A stretch of 10,247 nt of DNA from an uncultured bacterium (GCA_905214855.1 CAJMNU010000051.1:1-10247), one strand, 5' to 3'; shown: positions 1-6,899, counted from the stretch's first letter. Program-made: numbers and translations. The notes: generated by a model not told the origin, from the sequence alone.

Positions 1-114
1 GTAGGGCATACGGGAACAGTATAATCTAGCTTGTGGACACTGTGTAAGACATTGAAATACCGTATGGTATCATCCAATGCAGTAGTGGTTGAAACAAGAA
101 TCCCCCTGCTTTAG
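1..114 (+). pseudogene. tnpB: C-terminal tail of tnpB, probably interrupted
   Basis: Frame 1 encodes VGHTGTV and then a TAA stop at 22-24. After that stop the same frame stays open to a TAG at 112-114, reading ...NAVVVETRIPLL. In relatives I remember, the tnpB frame continues to the stop within the end hairpin, so the TAA may be a premature stop that shortens the RNA-guided nuclease by about 30 residues. Alternatively this copy simply ends at the TAA. All catalytic residues lie upstream of the window, so activity cannot be judged. The family call rests on a short tail plus the end structure. Confidence 0.4.
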
Positions 115-130
115 CTGTGGGAAGTGTCAA
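1..130 (+). mobile_element. Right end of an IS200/IS605-family (TnpB-type) element, left part outside window
   Basis: The first 130 bases resemble the 3' end of an IS200/IS605 element carrying tnpB. Frame 1 opens with VGHTGT, a string I recognise from TnpB C-termini. It later reads AVVVETRIPLL before a stop inside a C-rich/G-rich hairpin (102-121, TTTA loop around 110-113), and the stretch closes with GTGTCAA at 124-130. A hairpin with TTTAG in its loop followed by GTGTCAA is the usual look of right ends in this family. The hairpin arms carry two mismatches, which suggests some decay. The exact boundary (about 130) is inferred. No transposase tnpA is visible, and the left end lies outside the window. 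Confidence 0.6.
1..130 (+). ncRNA. Candidate omega/reRNA scaffold of the TnpB element (3' part)
   Basis: TnpB proteins use a guide RNA transcribed from the element's right end. Its scaffold overlaps the tnpB 3' end, and its guide is the flanking DNA just past the element. Here that scaffold would end at GTGTCAA (124-130). It would contain the small hairpin at 57-70 (ATACC/GGTAT arms, GTAT loop) and the imperfect hairpin at 102-121. The first flanking bases, starting AGAGATATTAAAG at 131, would be the guide. The 5' limit is unknown, and expression is inference from the family. Confidence 0.35.
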
Positions 131-169
131 AGAGATATTAAAGAACCCAAAGAGAAGGGAGTATAACAT

Positions 170-1018
170 ATGCTTACGTTTGGTATGAGATGCCATGATG
201 TCTGTGAGCCTATGGAGATGGAAAAAGTATTTTCCATTGTTAAGGAGAATAAGATCCATAATATCCAGCTTGCTATGTCAAAGTCTATCACGAACTATAA
301 CTTGTCAACAGGCAGTTATAGTGCTGGTATGGCACGATATATCGCATCTGAATTGGAAAAGAATGAGATCCACGTATCTGTGCTGGGATGCTATATCAAT
401 CCAACACATCCTGTGGAATCCAAGAGACAGGCAGAAGTAGCACGTTTTATAGAACATCTGAAATATGCCCGTATTATGGGAGCAGATATGGTAGGAACAG
501 AGACTGGTCGTCTGCATCCAGCTATGAAGGTAAATCCTCAGACCTATACAGAAGATGCATATCAGCTTTTGTTAAAGAGTATGAGAGAGATTGTAAGAGC
601 AGCAGAGAAATTAGGTGTGATCGTGGGTGTAGAGGGAGTGTATGACCATACACTGTACAGTCCTGAGCGCATGAAACGCTTCTTGGAAGATATAGATTCT
701 CCGAATGTAGAAGTGATCTTGGATGCAGTGAATCTGATGGGACCTGAGAGCAATACGGAGGAAGAACAGGCAGATGTTTTGAATCGTGCATTCCAGTATT
801 ATGGAGACAGGATCACGATGCTTCATATTAAGGATTATGTCATGAATGGCGTGTCTCAGGAATTCCGCTTTGTAGGAGAGGGACAGTTCCACTACAGACC
901 ATTGATGAAGCTCTTAAAAGAGAGAAAACCGATGATCACAATGTTGTTGGAGAATTCTAACTTACAGCATTATCATAAAGATGTAGAGCTTTTGAAGAAA
1001 TGGTATGAGGAAGCGTAA
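170..1018 (+). CDS. Sugar phosphate isomerase/epimerase family protein (TIM barrel)
   Basis: This 282-residue cytosolic protein has the xylose-isomerase-like TIM-barrel fold shared by AP-endonuclease-2-type isomerases and epimerases. Likely metal and substrate residues sit at strand ends: E111 in VGTETG, E155 in VGVEGV, D185 in VILDAVN, H219 in MLHIKD and E261 in LLEN, the usual Glu/Asp/His/Glu metal-binding pattern. Length is typical (about 270-300 residues). The start is supported by AAGGGAG at 155-161, eight bases upstream. The substrate cannot be told from sequence; such proteins act on keto-sugars, inosose or hydroxypyruvate-type compounds. It stands alone, 40 bp after an IS200/IS605-type element end and before a terminator, so it may have lost upstream operon partners or its native promoter. 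Confidence 0.85.
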   Translation: MLTFGMRCHDVCEPMEMEKVFSIVKENKIHNIQLAMSKSITNYNLSTGSYSAGMARYIASELEKNEIHVSVLGCYINPTHPVESKRQAEVARFIEHLKYARIMGADMVGTETGRLHPAMKVNPQTYTEDAYQLLLKSMREIVRAAEKLGVIVGVEGVYDHTLYSPERMKRFLEDIDSPNVEVILDAVNLMGPESNTEEEQADVLNRAFQYYGDRITMLHIKDYVMNGVSQEFRFVGEGQFHYRPLMKLLKERKPMITMLLENSNLQHYHKDVELLKKWYEEA

Positions 1019-1057
1019 ATCTTTGTGTGAGGGATTTTGAAATACAGTGAAAATAAT

Positions 1058-1096
1058 AAAAATGGCGGGATACGATATCTGTATCCCGCCATTTTT
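1058..1096. terminator. Bidirectional Rho-independent terminator
   Basis: A perfect 16-bp stem (1058-1073 with 1081-1096) surrounds a 7-base GATATCT loop. The GC-rich core GGCGGGATAC is flanked by A5 on the left and T5 on the right, so each strand ends in a U-tract. It lies between two convergent genes and serves both the isomerase and the wall-binding protein. Confidence 0.95.
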
Positions 1097-1116
1097 ATAA
1101 GAAGAGTCTGAATATA

Positions 1117-1935
1117 TTATTCATCAGCAAGCAGATTATCTGCCAATGTTTCAGGCTCATCTGGGTTGATCGTTCTGGTCTCAGGTACTACAACCTTGAT
1201 TTCCTTGCTGCCTGTGATAGCGCCACTGGCATCTACAGAATAACGTACATTGTTTACAGTAAATGGAGAGGAAGCCATAGTTCCGTTGCTTCTGAAATAA
1301 TACTGTTTGCCGCCAATGTTCTGGAATCCGGTCAATGCATAACCGTCAGCACCAAAGTAATACCATTTGCCATTGATCTTTTTCCACTGGTTGGTTACTT
1401 TAGAACCGTCTTTGGATTTATAGTAGTAGCCTTTATTATCAGAAGTTACACCAGAAATAACGATACGGGATGCCTGTGCCTCATCCAGGGAGACCTCTGT
1501 AAGTCCTTTACCAGGTCCTTGAGGAGTCTGGTTGGTTGTTGTCGGAGCATATCCGTTTTCATCTACTTTTACATTATCTGGAGTAGTAGTATTCTTTAAT
1601 ACAGCACCATCAGGACCAACATAGCGAGAACCTTCTGGCTCATCGATCCAGCGGTTTTTCTGCATAATACCGGAATTGTTCAGATAGTAGGTGTTGCCGT
1701 TGCTCTCGATCCAGCCAACAACCATAACGCCTTTAGAATTGAAATAGTAATCATTTACTGTTCCGTTGGCAGAAGGAATGGAAGTCCAACCTACTGCATA
1801 GCTGCCATTGTCTTTTTTATATTTCCAAGTATTATCAGATTTATCCCACTGACCTGCAAATGCAGAACCTGCAGATAAAATGGTAAGTGCTGTTACTGTT
1901 GCGATAAGTACGGAATATTTTTTAAGATTTCTCAT
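1117..1935 (-). CDS. Secreted cell-wall/choline-binding-type repeat protein
   Basis: This 272-residue exported protein starts with a classical signal peptide (basic MRNLKK, hydrophobic core about 8-22, cleavage likely after AFA at 25-27). The rest is mostly aromatic- and glycine-rich repeats of the choline/glucan-binding type, with units such as INGKWYYFGADGYALTGF. I see about four degenerate units at 30-112 and four at 168-241, split by a Thr/Pro/Gly-rich linker (113-165). An acidic tail follows (about 249-272). No catalytic domain is visible, so it is probably a surface adhesin or wall-associated structural protein; the ligand is unknown. An AGGAGG-like site (CCTCC on the plus strand, 1943-1947) sits seven bases before the ATG. 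The gene is monocistronic and converges on the isomerase gene. Confidence 0.85.
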   Translation of the reverse strand: MRNLKKYSVLIATVTALTILSAGSAFAGQWDKSDNTWKYKKDNGSYAVGWTSIPSANGTVNDYYFNSKGVMVVGWIESNGNTYYLNNSGIMQKNRWIDEPEGSRYVGPDGAVLKNTTTPDNVKVDENGYAPTTTNQTPQGPGKGLTEVSLDEAQASRIVISGVTSDNKGYYYKSKDGSKVTNQWKKINGKWYYFGADGYALTGFQNIGGKQYYFRSNGTMASSPFTVNNVRYSVDASGAITGSKEIKVVVPETRTINPDEPETLADNLLADE

Positions 1936-1976
1936 TGTTTTACCTCCAAAATGTGTTTGCGTCTTTCAATGTCTAC

Positions 1977-2005
1977 ACTTTACCTCATATTGAGGTTAGA
2001 ATCAA
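1977..2005 (-). promoter_or_regulatory. Promoter of the wall-binding protein gene with a palindrome in the spacer
   Basis: On the minus strand, TTGATT (plus 2000-2005), a 17-bp spacer and TAAAGT (plus 1977-1982) give a plausible SigA promoter about 40 bp before the start codon. The -10 matches consensus at only 4 of 6 positions. The spacer holds a perfect inverted repeat, ACCTCA-TAT-TGAGGT (1982-1996), placed where a bound repressor would block RNA polymerase. The regulator is unknown. Confidence 0.5.
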
Positions 2006-2052
2006 TAACAAAATTCTTAATAATCTTTACAGAATATAAGGTGAGAGCATAA

Positions 2053-2078
2053 GAAAATATTAATAAGACAATATTTTC
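2053..2078. repeat. Perfect 9-bp inverted repeat upstream of the ABC operon promoter
   Basis: GAAAATATT (2053-2061) and AATATTTTC (2070-2078) are perfect inverted arms around an 8-base spacer. The repeat ends one base before the -35 box of the amino-acid transporter promoter. It could be an operator or an AT-rich UP element. AT richness makes chance more likely than the symmetry alone suggests. Confidence 0.45.
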
Positions 2079-2079
2079 C

Positions 2080-2108
2080 TTTACAAAAATACTTTAGTAT
2101 GCTAATAT
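2080..2108 (+). promoter_or_regulatory. SigA-type promoter of the amino-acid ABC transporter operon
   Basis: TTTACA (2080-2085), a 17-bp spacer and TAATAT (2103-2108) with an extended -10 TG at 2100-2101 form a near-ideal housekeeping promoter. Transcription should start near 2115. That makes the ATG at 2117 essentially leaderless and supports translation from 2144 instead. Confidence 0.8.
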
Positions 2109-2143
2109 GGTAGCACATGAAAGAGATAAGAGGAGAACAAATT

Positions 2144-3022
2144 ATGAGAAAAAAAGTATTGAGTATGATTATGGTAACAGCAATGGTGGCAGCTTTAGGA
2201 GGATGTCAGACACAGTCTGAAAAGAACGTGGAAACTTCAGCAAAGACAGAGGTATCAAAAGAAGAAACTACAAGTCAGTCAAGTAAAGAGACGCAGACAG
2301 ATGGAACAAAGACAGCAGAAGAGACAGATGGAACATTTATTGTAGGTTTTGATCAGGATTTTCCACCAATGGGATTCCTTGGAGATGATGGAGAATATAC
2401 AGGTTTTGATCTGGATTTGGCAAAAGAGGTAGCCAGTCGTCTGGAGTTGGAGTTTGTTCCACAGCCGATTTCCTGGGAGGCAAAGGATATGGAACTGGAA
2501 AGCGGCAATATCGACTGTATTTGGAATGGATTTACTATGACGGGAAGAGAAGATGAGTATACTTGGTCAAAGCCATATATGAACAATACTCAGGTTATTG
2601 TTGTAAATAAAGATTCTGATATCAAGTCTATGGAAGATCTGGCAGGAAAGATCGTGGAAGTGCAGGCAGATTCTTCCGCAGAAGCAGCATTGAGTGAGAT
2701 GCCAGATGTGACAGCCGGATTTGCTGCTTTACAGACTACTCCGGATTATAACACAGCATTTATGGATCTGGAAATGGGAAGCGTAGATGCGATCGCTATG
2801 GATATCATTGTAGCAAGCTATCAGATCCAGCAGAGAAATGCGGATATGGTGATCTTGGAAGAAAGTCTTTCAGCAGAAGAATATGCGATCGGATTTAAAA
2901 AAGGAAATACAGAACTTTGTGAGAAAGTAGAAGGAATTCTCGGTGAGATGGCAGAGGATGGAACTTTGGCAGAGATTTCCACAAAATGGTTTGGAGAGGA
3001 TATCACAACATTCAAGAAATAA
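2144..3022 (+). CDS. Amino-acid ABC transporter substrate-binding lipoprotein
   Basis: This 292-residue protein is the extracellular receptor of the importer encoded by the next two genes. It starts with a lipoprotein signal, MRKKVL then a hydrophobic run and lipobox LGGC with Cys21 as lipidation site. A Ser/Thr/Glu/Lys-rich tether follows (22-62), then a family 3 solute-binding domain from about 64 to 285 (FIVGFDQDFPPMGF at the first strand). R135 in FTMTGRED and D220 in AIAMDIIVA match the residues that usually hold the amino-acid carboxylate and amino groups, so a polar amino acid or related compound is likely; which one is not clear. An ATG at 2117 is in frame, but it falls at the expected transcription start. 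AGAGGAG sits about seven bases before 2144, so I chose that start. Confidence 0.93.
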   Translation: MRKKVLSMIMVTAMVAALGGCQTQSEKNVETSAKTEVSKEETTSQSSKETQTDGTKTAEETDGTFIVGFDQDFPPMGFLGDDGEYTGFDLDLAKEVASRLELEFVPQPISWEAKDMELESGNIDCIWNGFTMTGREDEYTWSKPYMNNTQVIVVNKDSDIKSMEDLAGKIVEVQADSSAEAALSEMPDVTAGFAALQTTPDYNTAFMDLEMGSVDAIAMDIIVASYQIQQRNADMVILEESLSAEEYAIGFKKGNTELCEKVEGILGEMAEDGTLAEISTKWFGEDITTFKK

Positions 3023-3045
3023 AAAGAAAGATTTCAGGATGGAGA

Positions 3046-3070
3046 TAGGAGGGGCGAGAAGCCTCTCCTA
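3046..3070 (+). other. Intercistronic stem-loop between binding-protein and permease genes
   Basis: A 10-bp stem with one G-U pair (TAGGAGGGGC at 3046-3055 with GCCTCTCCTA at 3061-3070) closes a GAGAA loop. The downstream bases are A-rich, so it is not a standard terminator. It lies in the 77-base gap after the binding-protein gene. Such hairpins commonly protect the upstream mRNA 3' end, raising receptor levels over permease and ATPase; that role is inferred here. Confidence 0.7.
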
Positions 3071-3099
3071 AAAATATGTGGAAAGGATAAAACAGCAAT

Positions 3100-3762
3100 A
3101 TGGATATCATGATAAAATTATGGGAGATGGTGCCGCAGCTTTTGGGAGGCATGGGAGTCAGTGTGGAGATTTTTTTGGTGACACTGTTATTTTCTTTGCC
3201 CTTGGGATTGTTTGTTTCATTTGGAAGAATGTCTAAAAATAGAGTGATCCGCACTCTTTTTAAAGTGTATATTTCGGTGATGAGAGGAACACCATTGATG
3301 TTACAGCTCATGGTAGTATATTTTGGTCCTTATTACTTATTTGGGTTAAAATTGGGAAATGGATACCGTATTTGGGCTGCCATGATCGGATTTGTAATCA
3401 ATTATGCTGCGTATTTTGCAGAAATTTACCGCAGTGGGATCCAGTCTATGCCAAGAGGACAGTATGAAGCTGCAAAATTATTAGGATACAATCGTTTTCA
3501 GACTTTTTTCTGGATCATTCTGCCTCAGGTGACAAAGCGGATTCTTCCGTCTATTACAAATGAAGTGATTACACTGGTAAAAGACACTTCTCTGGCATAT
3601 ACGATCAGTGTTCTGGAAATGTTTAATATTGCCAAAGCAATTGCGGCAAAACAGGCAAGTATGGTTCCTTTCATAGCAGCAGGTGTGTTCTACTATCTTT
3701 TTAATCTGCTGGTAGCAGTCGTAATGGAACATTTAGAGAAGAGACTGTCATATTATCGTTAA
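3100..3762 (+). CDS. Amino-acid ABC transporter permease
   Basis: This 220-residue integral membrane protein belongs to the polar-amino-acid permease group (HisM/GlnP-like). Hydrophobic segments lie near residues 19-42, 57-82, 92-110 and 190-210, with a further one before or within 150-180. The cytoplasmic EAA loop that contacts the ATPase is clear: EAAKLLGY at 123-130 followed by IILPQ at 139-143. The family N-terminal signature is also present (MRGTPLMLQL, 61-70). Length matches the family. AAAGGA lies about 12 bases before the ATG, which is slightly long; an in-frame ATG at 3109 is possible. As one permease gene is present, the transporter probably uses a homodimer. It shares the operon with the binding protein and the ATPase 24 bases downstream. 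Confidence 0.93.
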   Translation: MDIMIKLWEMVPQLLGGMGVSVEIFLVTLLFSLPLGLFVSFGRMSKNRVIRTLFKVYISVMRGTPLMLQLMVVYFGPYYLFGLKLGNGYRIWAAMIGFVINYAAYFAEIYRSGIQSMPRGQYEAAKLLGYNRFQTFFWIILPQVTKRILPSITNEVITLVKDTSLAYTISVLEMFNIAKAIAAKQASMVPFIAAGVFYYLFNLLVAVVMEHLEKRLSYYR

Positions 3763-3786
3763 GAATAGACATGGAGGAAGAGTATA

Positions 3787-4542
3787 ATGAATGTACTGGA
3801 AATAAAAGATTTAAAAAAAGCATTCCATGGAACACCGGTTTTAAAGGGGATTTCAGCTTCTGTTAAAGATGGCGAGATCGTTTCCATTATAGGACCTTCC
3901 GGATCAGGAAAATCGACATTGCTCCGCTGTGCTACAATGTTGGAGACTATGGATCATGGATCTGTATTTTATGAGGGAAAGCGTGCAGTGTGGAATGATG
4001 GCGATCAGGTGCAATATGCAAAGAAAAAGGAACTTCAGGAGATTCAGAGTTTATATGGGCTTGTTTTTCAGAATTTTAATCTGTTCCCGCATTATTCTGT
4101 GATAAAGAATATTACAGATGCCCCAATCCGTGTAAAAAAAATGCCAAAAGAAAAAGCGGTTGAGAAGGCAAAGGAATTGCTTAAAAAAATGGGGCTGGAG
4201 GGAAAGAAAGATATGTATCCATATCAGTTATCTGGAGGGCAATGTCAGAGAGTAGCGATTGCCAGAGCGCTGGCTTTAGATCCTAAGATATTGTTTTTTG
4301 ATGAGCCGACCTCTGCGTTAGACCCAGAACTGACAGGAGAAGTGCTGAAAGTGATCCGTTCTCTGGCTGATCTGAATATTGCTATGGTGATTGTTACACA
4401 TGAGATGGCTTTTGCAAAGGAAATTTCAGATCGTGTTATTTTTATGGCAGATGGACAGATTGTGGAAGAGGGAACACCTCAAGAAATATTTTCTTCCCAA
4501 AATCAAAGAACAAAGAGCTTTTTGGGGCATTATGGAAAATAA
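3787..4542 (+). CDS. Amino-acid ABC transporter ATP-binding protein
   Basis: This 251-residue ATPase powers the importer and belongs to the GlnQ/HisP group. All motifs are intact: Walker [10 protein letters not shown] (36-44), Q-loop Gln95 in [10 protein letters not shown], signature LSGGQ (148-152), Walker B ILFFDEP (168-174, catalytic Glu173), the D-loop SALDPE and the switch His205 in VTHEM. A 13-residue stretch at about 70-85 ([13 protein letters not shown]) lengthens the region before the Q-loop relative to typical members, which occurs in some Firmicute homologues. Position 153 is Cys where Gln is usual. GGAGG at 3773-3777 is nine bases before the ATG. It ends the operon; a terminator follows about 46 bases after the stop. 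Confidence 0.95.
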   Translation: MNVLEIKDLKKAFHGTPVLKGISASVKDGEIVSIIGPSGSGKSTLLRCATMLETMDHGSVFYEGKRAVWNDGDQVQYAKKKELQEIQSLYGLVFQNFNLFPHYSVIKNITDAPIRVKKMPKEKAVEKAKELLKKMGLEGKKDMYPYQLSGGQCQRVAIARALALDPKILFFDEPTSALDPELTGEVLKVIRSLADLNIAMVIVTHEMAFAKEISDRVIFMADGQIVEEGTPQEIFSSQNQRTKSFLGHYGK

Positions 4543-4588
4543 GGAAGAAGATCGTAAAAATAGTTTTATCTATATGGATTTTAAGTTT

Positions 4589-4626
4589 GGTGGGGGCAGC
4601 CTTATGCAGCCCTCACCTTGTTTTTG
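4589..4626 (+). terminator. Rho-independent terminator of the ABC transporter operon
   Basis: GGTGGGGGC (4589-4597) pairs with GCCCTCACC (4609-4617) with one G-U pair. Two more G-C pairs lie beyond an A-A mismatch, and the loop is CTTAT. The U-rich run TTGTTTTT follows at once (4618-4625). Confidence 0.88.
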
Positions 4627-4667
4627 GTTTAAAGAAAGAAAAATTCATCTTTTAACGGGAAGATTAC

Positions 4668-4697
4668 TTGCTAAAACGCAGGGGAAAGGTGTACAAT
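4668..4697 (+). promoter_or_regulatory. Likely promoter of the S9 peptidase gene
   Basis: TTGCTA (4668-4673), an 18-bp spacer and TACAAT (4692-4697) lie just after the ABC operon terminator. The -10 matches 5 of 6 positions. The predicted leader is about 100 bases and contains a five-codon minigene. Confidence 0.55.
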
Positions 4698-4770
4698 AAA
4701 ATTGCTTAACAAGTTACAAGGTAAAATGATACGAAACAAGGAGAAAGAAATAATAGAAAGAGGAGGAGAA

Positions 4771-4788
4771 ATGTTTCAAGACAGATAG
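4771..4788 (+). CDS. Five-codon leader minigene (MFQDR) ahead of the peptidase
   Basis: A very strong ribosome site, AGGAGGAG (4761-4768), sits close before ATG TTT CAA GAC AGA TAG. The stop is 16 bases before the peptidase ATG, in a different frame. The peptidase itself has only GGGGGAAAG. The minigene might feed ribosomes to the next start by coupling, or limit expression. It may also be a chance ATG after a purine-rich run; nothing shows that the peptide has a function. Confidence 0.3.
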   Translation: MFQDR

Positions 4789-4804
4789 CAGGGGGAAAGA
4801 AAAC

Positions 4805-6820
4805 ATGATAGGAGTAATGTTGAACGATTTGTTGAGATATCGTTTTATTTCTAATGTCCAGTATGATCCAGATGGAAGATATGCCGCTTTCGTGGTGGCA
4901 TGTTCTAATGAGAACCAGAATTATTATGATAGTTGTCTTTGGGTGTGGAATGAGGAAGAAAATAAGATATTTCAGCTTACAAATGGCGGAAAAGAACAGA
5001 CGTATATCTGGGAGGATGACAGTCATATCTTATTTGCAGCCTATCGTCAGGAGATAGAGGAAAATCGTCAGGAGATGGGATGGGAATTTACGCCTATTTA
5101 CCGGATCTGCATCAGTGGGGGAGAAGCAGTGAAAGCATATGAGCTGCCAGTTTCGGTCTGTGGTTTAAAACGGATTGATGAGCGGTATCTATTGGTATTA
5201 GGGGAGATTCGTGTGGGGGAACCGGATTTGTATAAAGCAGCATATCCTGACAAAAAAAGTGCATGGAATCAGAGAAGGCGAGAAGAGGAGTATGAGATTT
5301 TGGATGAAAATCCTTTCTGGCAAAATGGAAGGGGATATATCAATAAAAAGAGAACTGCTGTATTTGTGTATGACAAACAAAAGGAAGAACTTCTCAGGAT
5401 CAGCAATGATTTTCTGGATACAAGATCTGTAACAGTGAAGGGGATGCAGATTTATTATGCAGGAGAGACCTATCAATCCAGATCATCACGAAGAGAGGAG
5501 ATCTGGAAGTATGATATCAAAAGTAAAGAACATAGTTGTGTGTACCATAAAGAAGAATACAATATTGAGAGACTGGAGGCAGCAGGCGATCATATTGTGG
5601 TATTTGCATCCGATGAACAAAAGTATGGGATAAATGAGAATCCTTGTATGTATGAACTGGATGAAAAACAGGGGAAGCTCAGATTGCTTTTGCGTACAGA
5701 TGAATCCATTGGAAGTACTGTGGGAAGTGACTGCCGTTTCGGTTTTGGAAGAGAAGTTGAGGGAATGGAAGATGGGAGTTTGTATTTGATTGTGACAAGG
5801 CGCAATGCCAGCAATTTGCTTCATTTTATCAGAGGGGAGAATGGATGGCAGCTGCTTCCTATGATCGTGGGAGAGGGAACTGTGGATTCTTTTGCTGTGA
5901 ACCCGAAAACAGGGAAGATTTTACTGGTTGGTATGTATCAGGGGAGACTGCAGGAATTATATCAAAGAGATCAGAATGGAGAAATCTGTCAAATTTCTTT
6001 TTTGAATGAACAGATCCTGAAAGAGCGTTATGTGGCAAGACCGGAAAAACTGACAGTTATATCAGAAAAGACAGATATCGATGGATGGGTGCTCAGACCC
6101 AAAGATTTTTGCGAAAATAAGAAGTATCCAGCTGTATTGGAGATCCATGGAGGTCCTAAAACAGTATATGGAGAAGTGTTTTTCCATGAAATGCAGTATT
6201 TGGCGGGACAGAATTATTTTGTGTTTTTCTGCAATCCATTCGGTTCTGATGGAAGGGGAAATGTATTTTCAGATCTGAGAGGAAAATATGGTACAGTCGA
6301 TTACCATAATATAATGGATTTTACAGACGCTGTGTTGAGGAGATATCCTCAGATCGATGCAGATCGTCTGGCTGTTTTGGGCGGATCATATGGAGGTTTT
6401 ATGACAAACTGGATCATAGGTCATACCAGAAGGTTTGCCTGTGCTATATCTCAGCGCTCCATATCCAATTGGATTTCTTTTGCAGGTTTATCTGATATTG
6501 GTTCTTACTTTGTAAAAGATCAGATGAAGAGGGAGATAGGGGAAGATATCGAAAAACTTTGGCAGTATTCTCCACTGTGTTACATAGATCAGATTGAAAC
6601 TCCAACATTGTTTTTACATTCAGATGAAGATTATCGTTGTCCATTAGAACAGGGAATGCAGTTGTACGCCGCACTTGTAGAAAAGGGAGTTCCTGCCAGA
6701 ATGTGTATTTTTAAGGGGGAAAATCATGAGATGAGCCGTAGTGGAAAACCGAAACATAGAATACGCAGATTGATTGAGATGACAGATTGGCTAAAGAAAT
6801 GGACTGGAAAGGCATCCTAA
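4805..6820 (+). CDS. S9 family peptidase (prolyl oligopeptidase / acylaminoacyl-peptidase type)
   Basis: This 671-residue serine peptidase should trim short peptides in the cytosol; no signal peptide or membrane segment is seen. Residues 1 to about 410 are beta-strand-rich with WD-like repeats (for example YDPDGRYAAFVV, LWVWNEEENKIFQLT), matching the beta-propeller that restricts substrates by size. The alpha/beta-hydrolase domain follows: oxyanion motif HGGP at 448-451, nucleophile Ser528 in GGSYGGF, Asp609 in HSDEDYRCP and His641 in GENHEM. The triad is complete and length is typical. The ATG at 4805 follows GGGGGAAAG; an ATG at 4817 has its GGAG too close to serve. It has its own promoter after the ABC operon, fitting peptide or amino-acid use. 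Exact specificity (prolyl or N-acyl) is not decidable. Confidence 0.92.
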   Translation: MIGVMLNDLLRYRFISNVQYDPDGRYAAFVVACSNENQNYYDSCLWVWNEEENKIFQLTNGGKEQTYIWEDDSHILFAAYRQEIEENRQEMGWEFTPIYRICISGGEAVKAYELPVSVCGLKRIDERYLLVLGEIRVGEPDLYKAAYPDKKSAWNQRRREEEYEILDENPFWQNGRGYINKKRTAVFVYDKQKEELLRISNDFLDTRSVTVKGMQIYYAGETYQSRSSRREEIWKYDIKSKEHSCVYHKEEYNIERLEAAGDHIVVFASDEQKYGINENPCMYELDEKQGKLRLLLRTDESIGSTVGSDCRFGFGREVEGMEDGSLYLIVTRRNASNLLHFIRGENGWQLLPMIVGEGTVDSFAVNPKTGKILLVGMYQGRLQELYQRDQNGEICQISFLNEQILKERYVARPEKLTVISEKTDIDGWVLRPKDFCENKKYPAVLEIHGGPKTVYGEVFFHEMQYLAGQNYFVFFCNPFGSDGRGNVFSDLRGKYGTVDYHNIMDFTDAVLRRYPQIDADRLAVLGGSYGGFMTNWIIGHTRRFACAISQRSISNWISFAGLSDIGSYFVKDQMKREIGEDIEKLWQYSPLCYIDQIETPTLFLHSDEDYRCPLEQGMQLYAALVEKGVPARMCIFKGENHEMSRSGKPKHRIRRLIEMTDWLKKWTGKAS

Positions 6821-6854
6821 ATCTATAAGATGTAAGTTCCATAGATTCAGGATG
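6813..6854. repeat. 14-bp imperfect inverted repeat over the peptidase stop codon
   Basis: CATCCTAAATCTAT (6813-6826) pairs with ATAGATTCAGGATG (6841-6854) with one mismatch, around a 14-base loop. It includes the peptidase stop codon. No U-tract follows, so it may stabilise the mRNA end or act as a weak terminator. Confidence 0.5.
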
Positions 6855-6899
6855 TCAGGATAGTTAGAAATCCAAATAGTCCCAAAATGGAAATGGTAT

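Noticed and set aside
26..259. Minus-strand open frame across the element end and isomerase start
   Set aside because: It spans the element boundary and the coding start of a real gene, with no ribosome site or domain.
2117..2143. Earlier ATG for the binding protein
   Set aside because: It lies at the predicted transcription start with no ribosome site, and would put charged residues ahead of the lipoprotein signal.
4391..4699. Plus-strand open frame overlapping the end of the ATPase gene
   Set aside because: It is an out-of-frame shadow that runs through the operon terminator.
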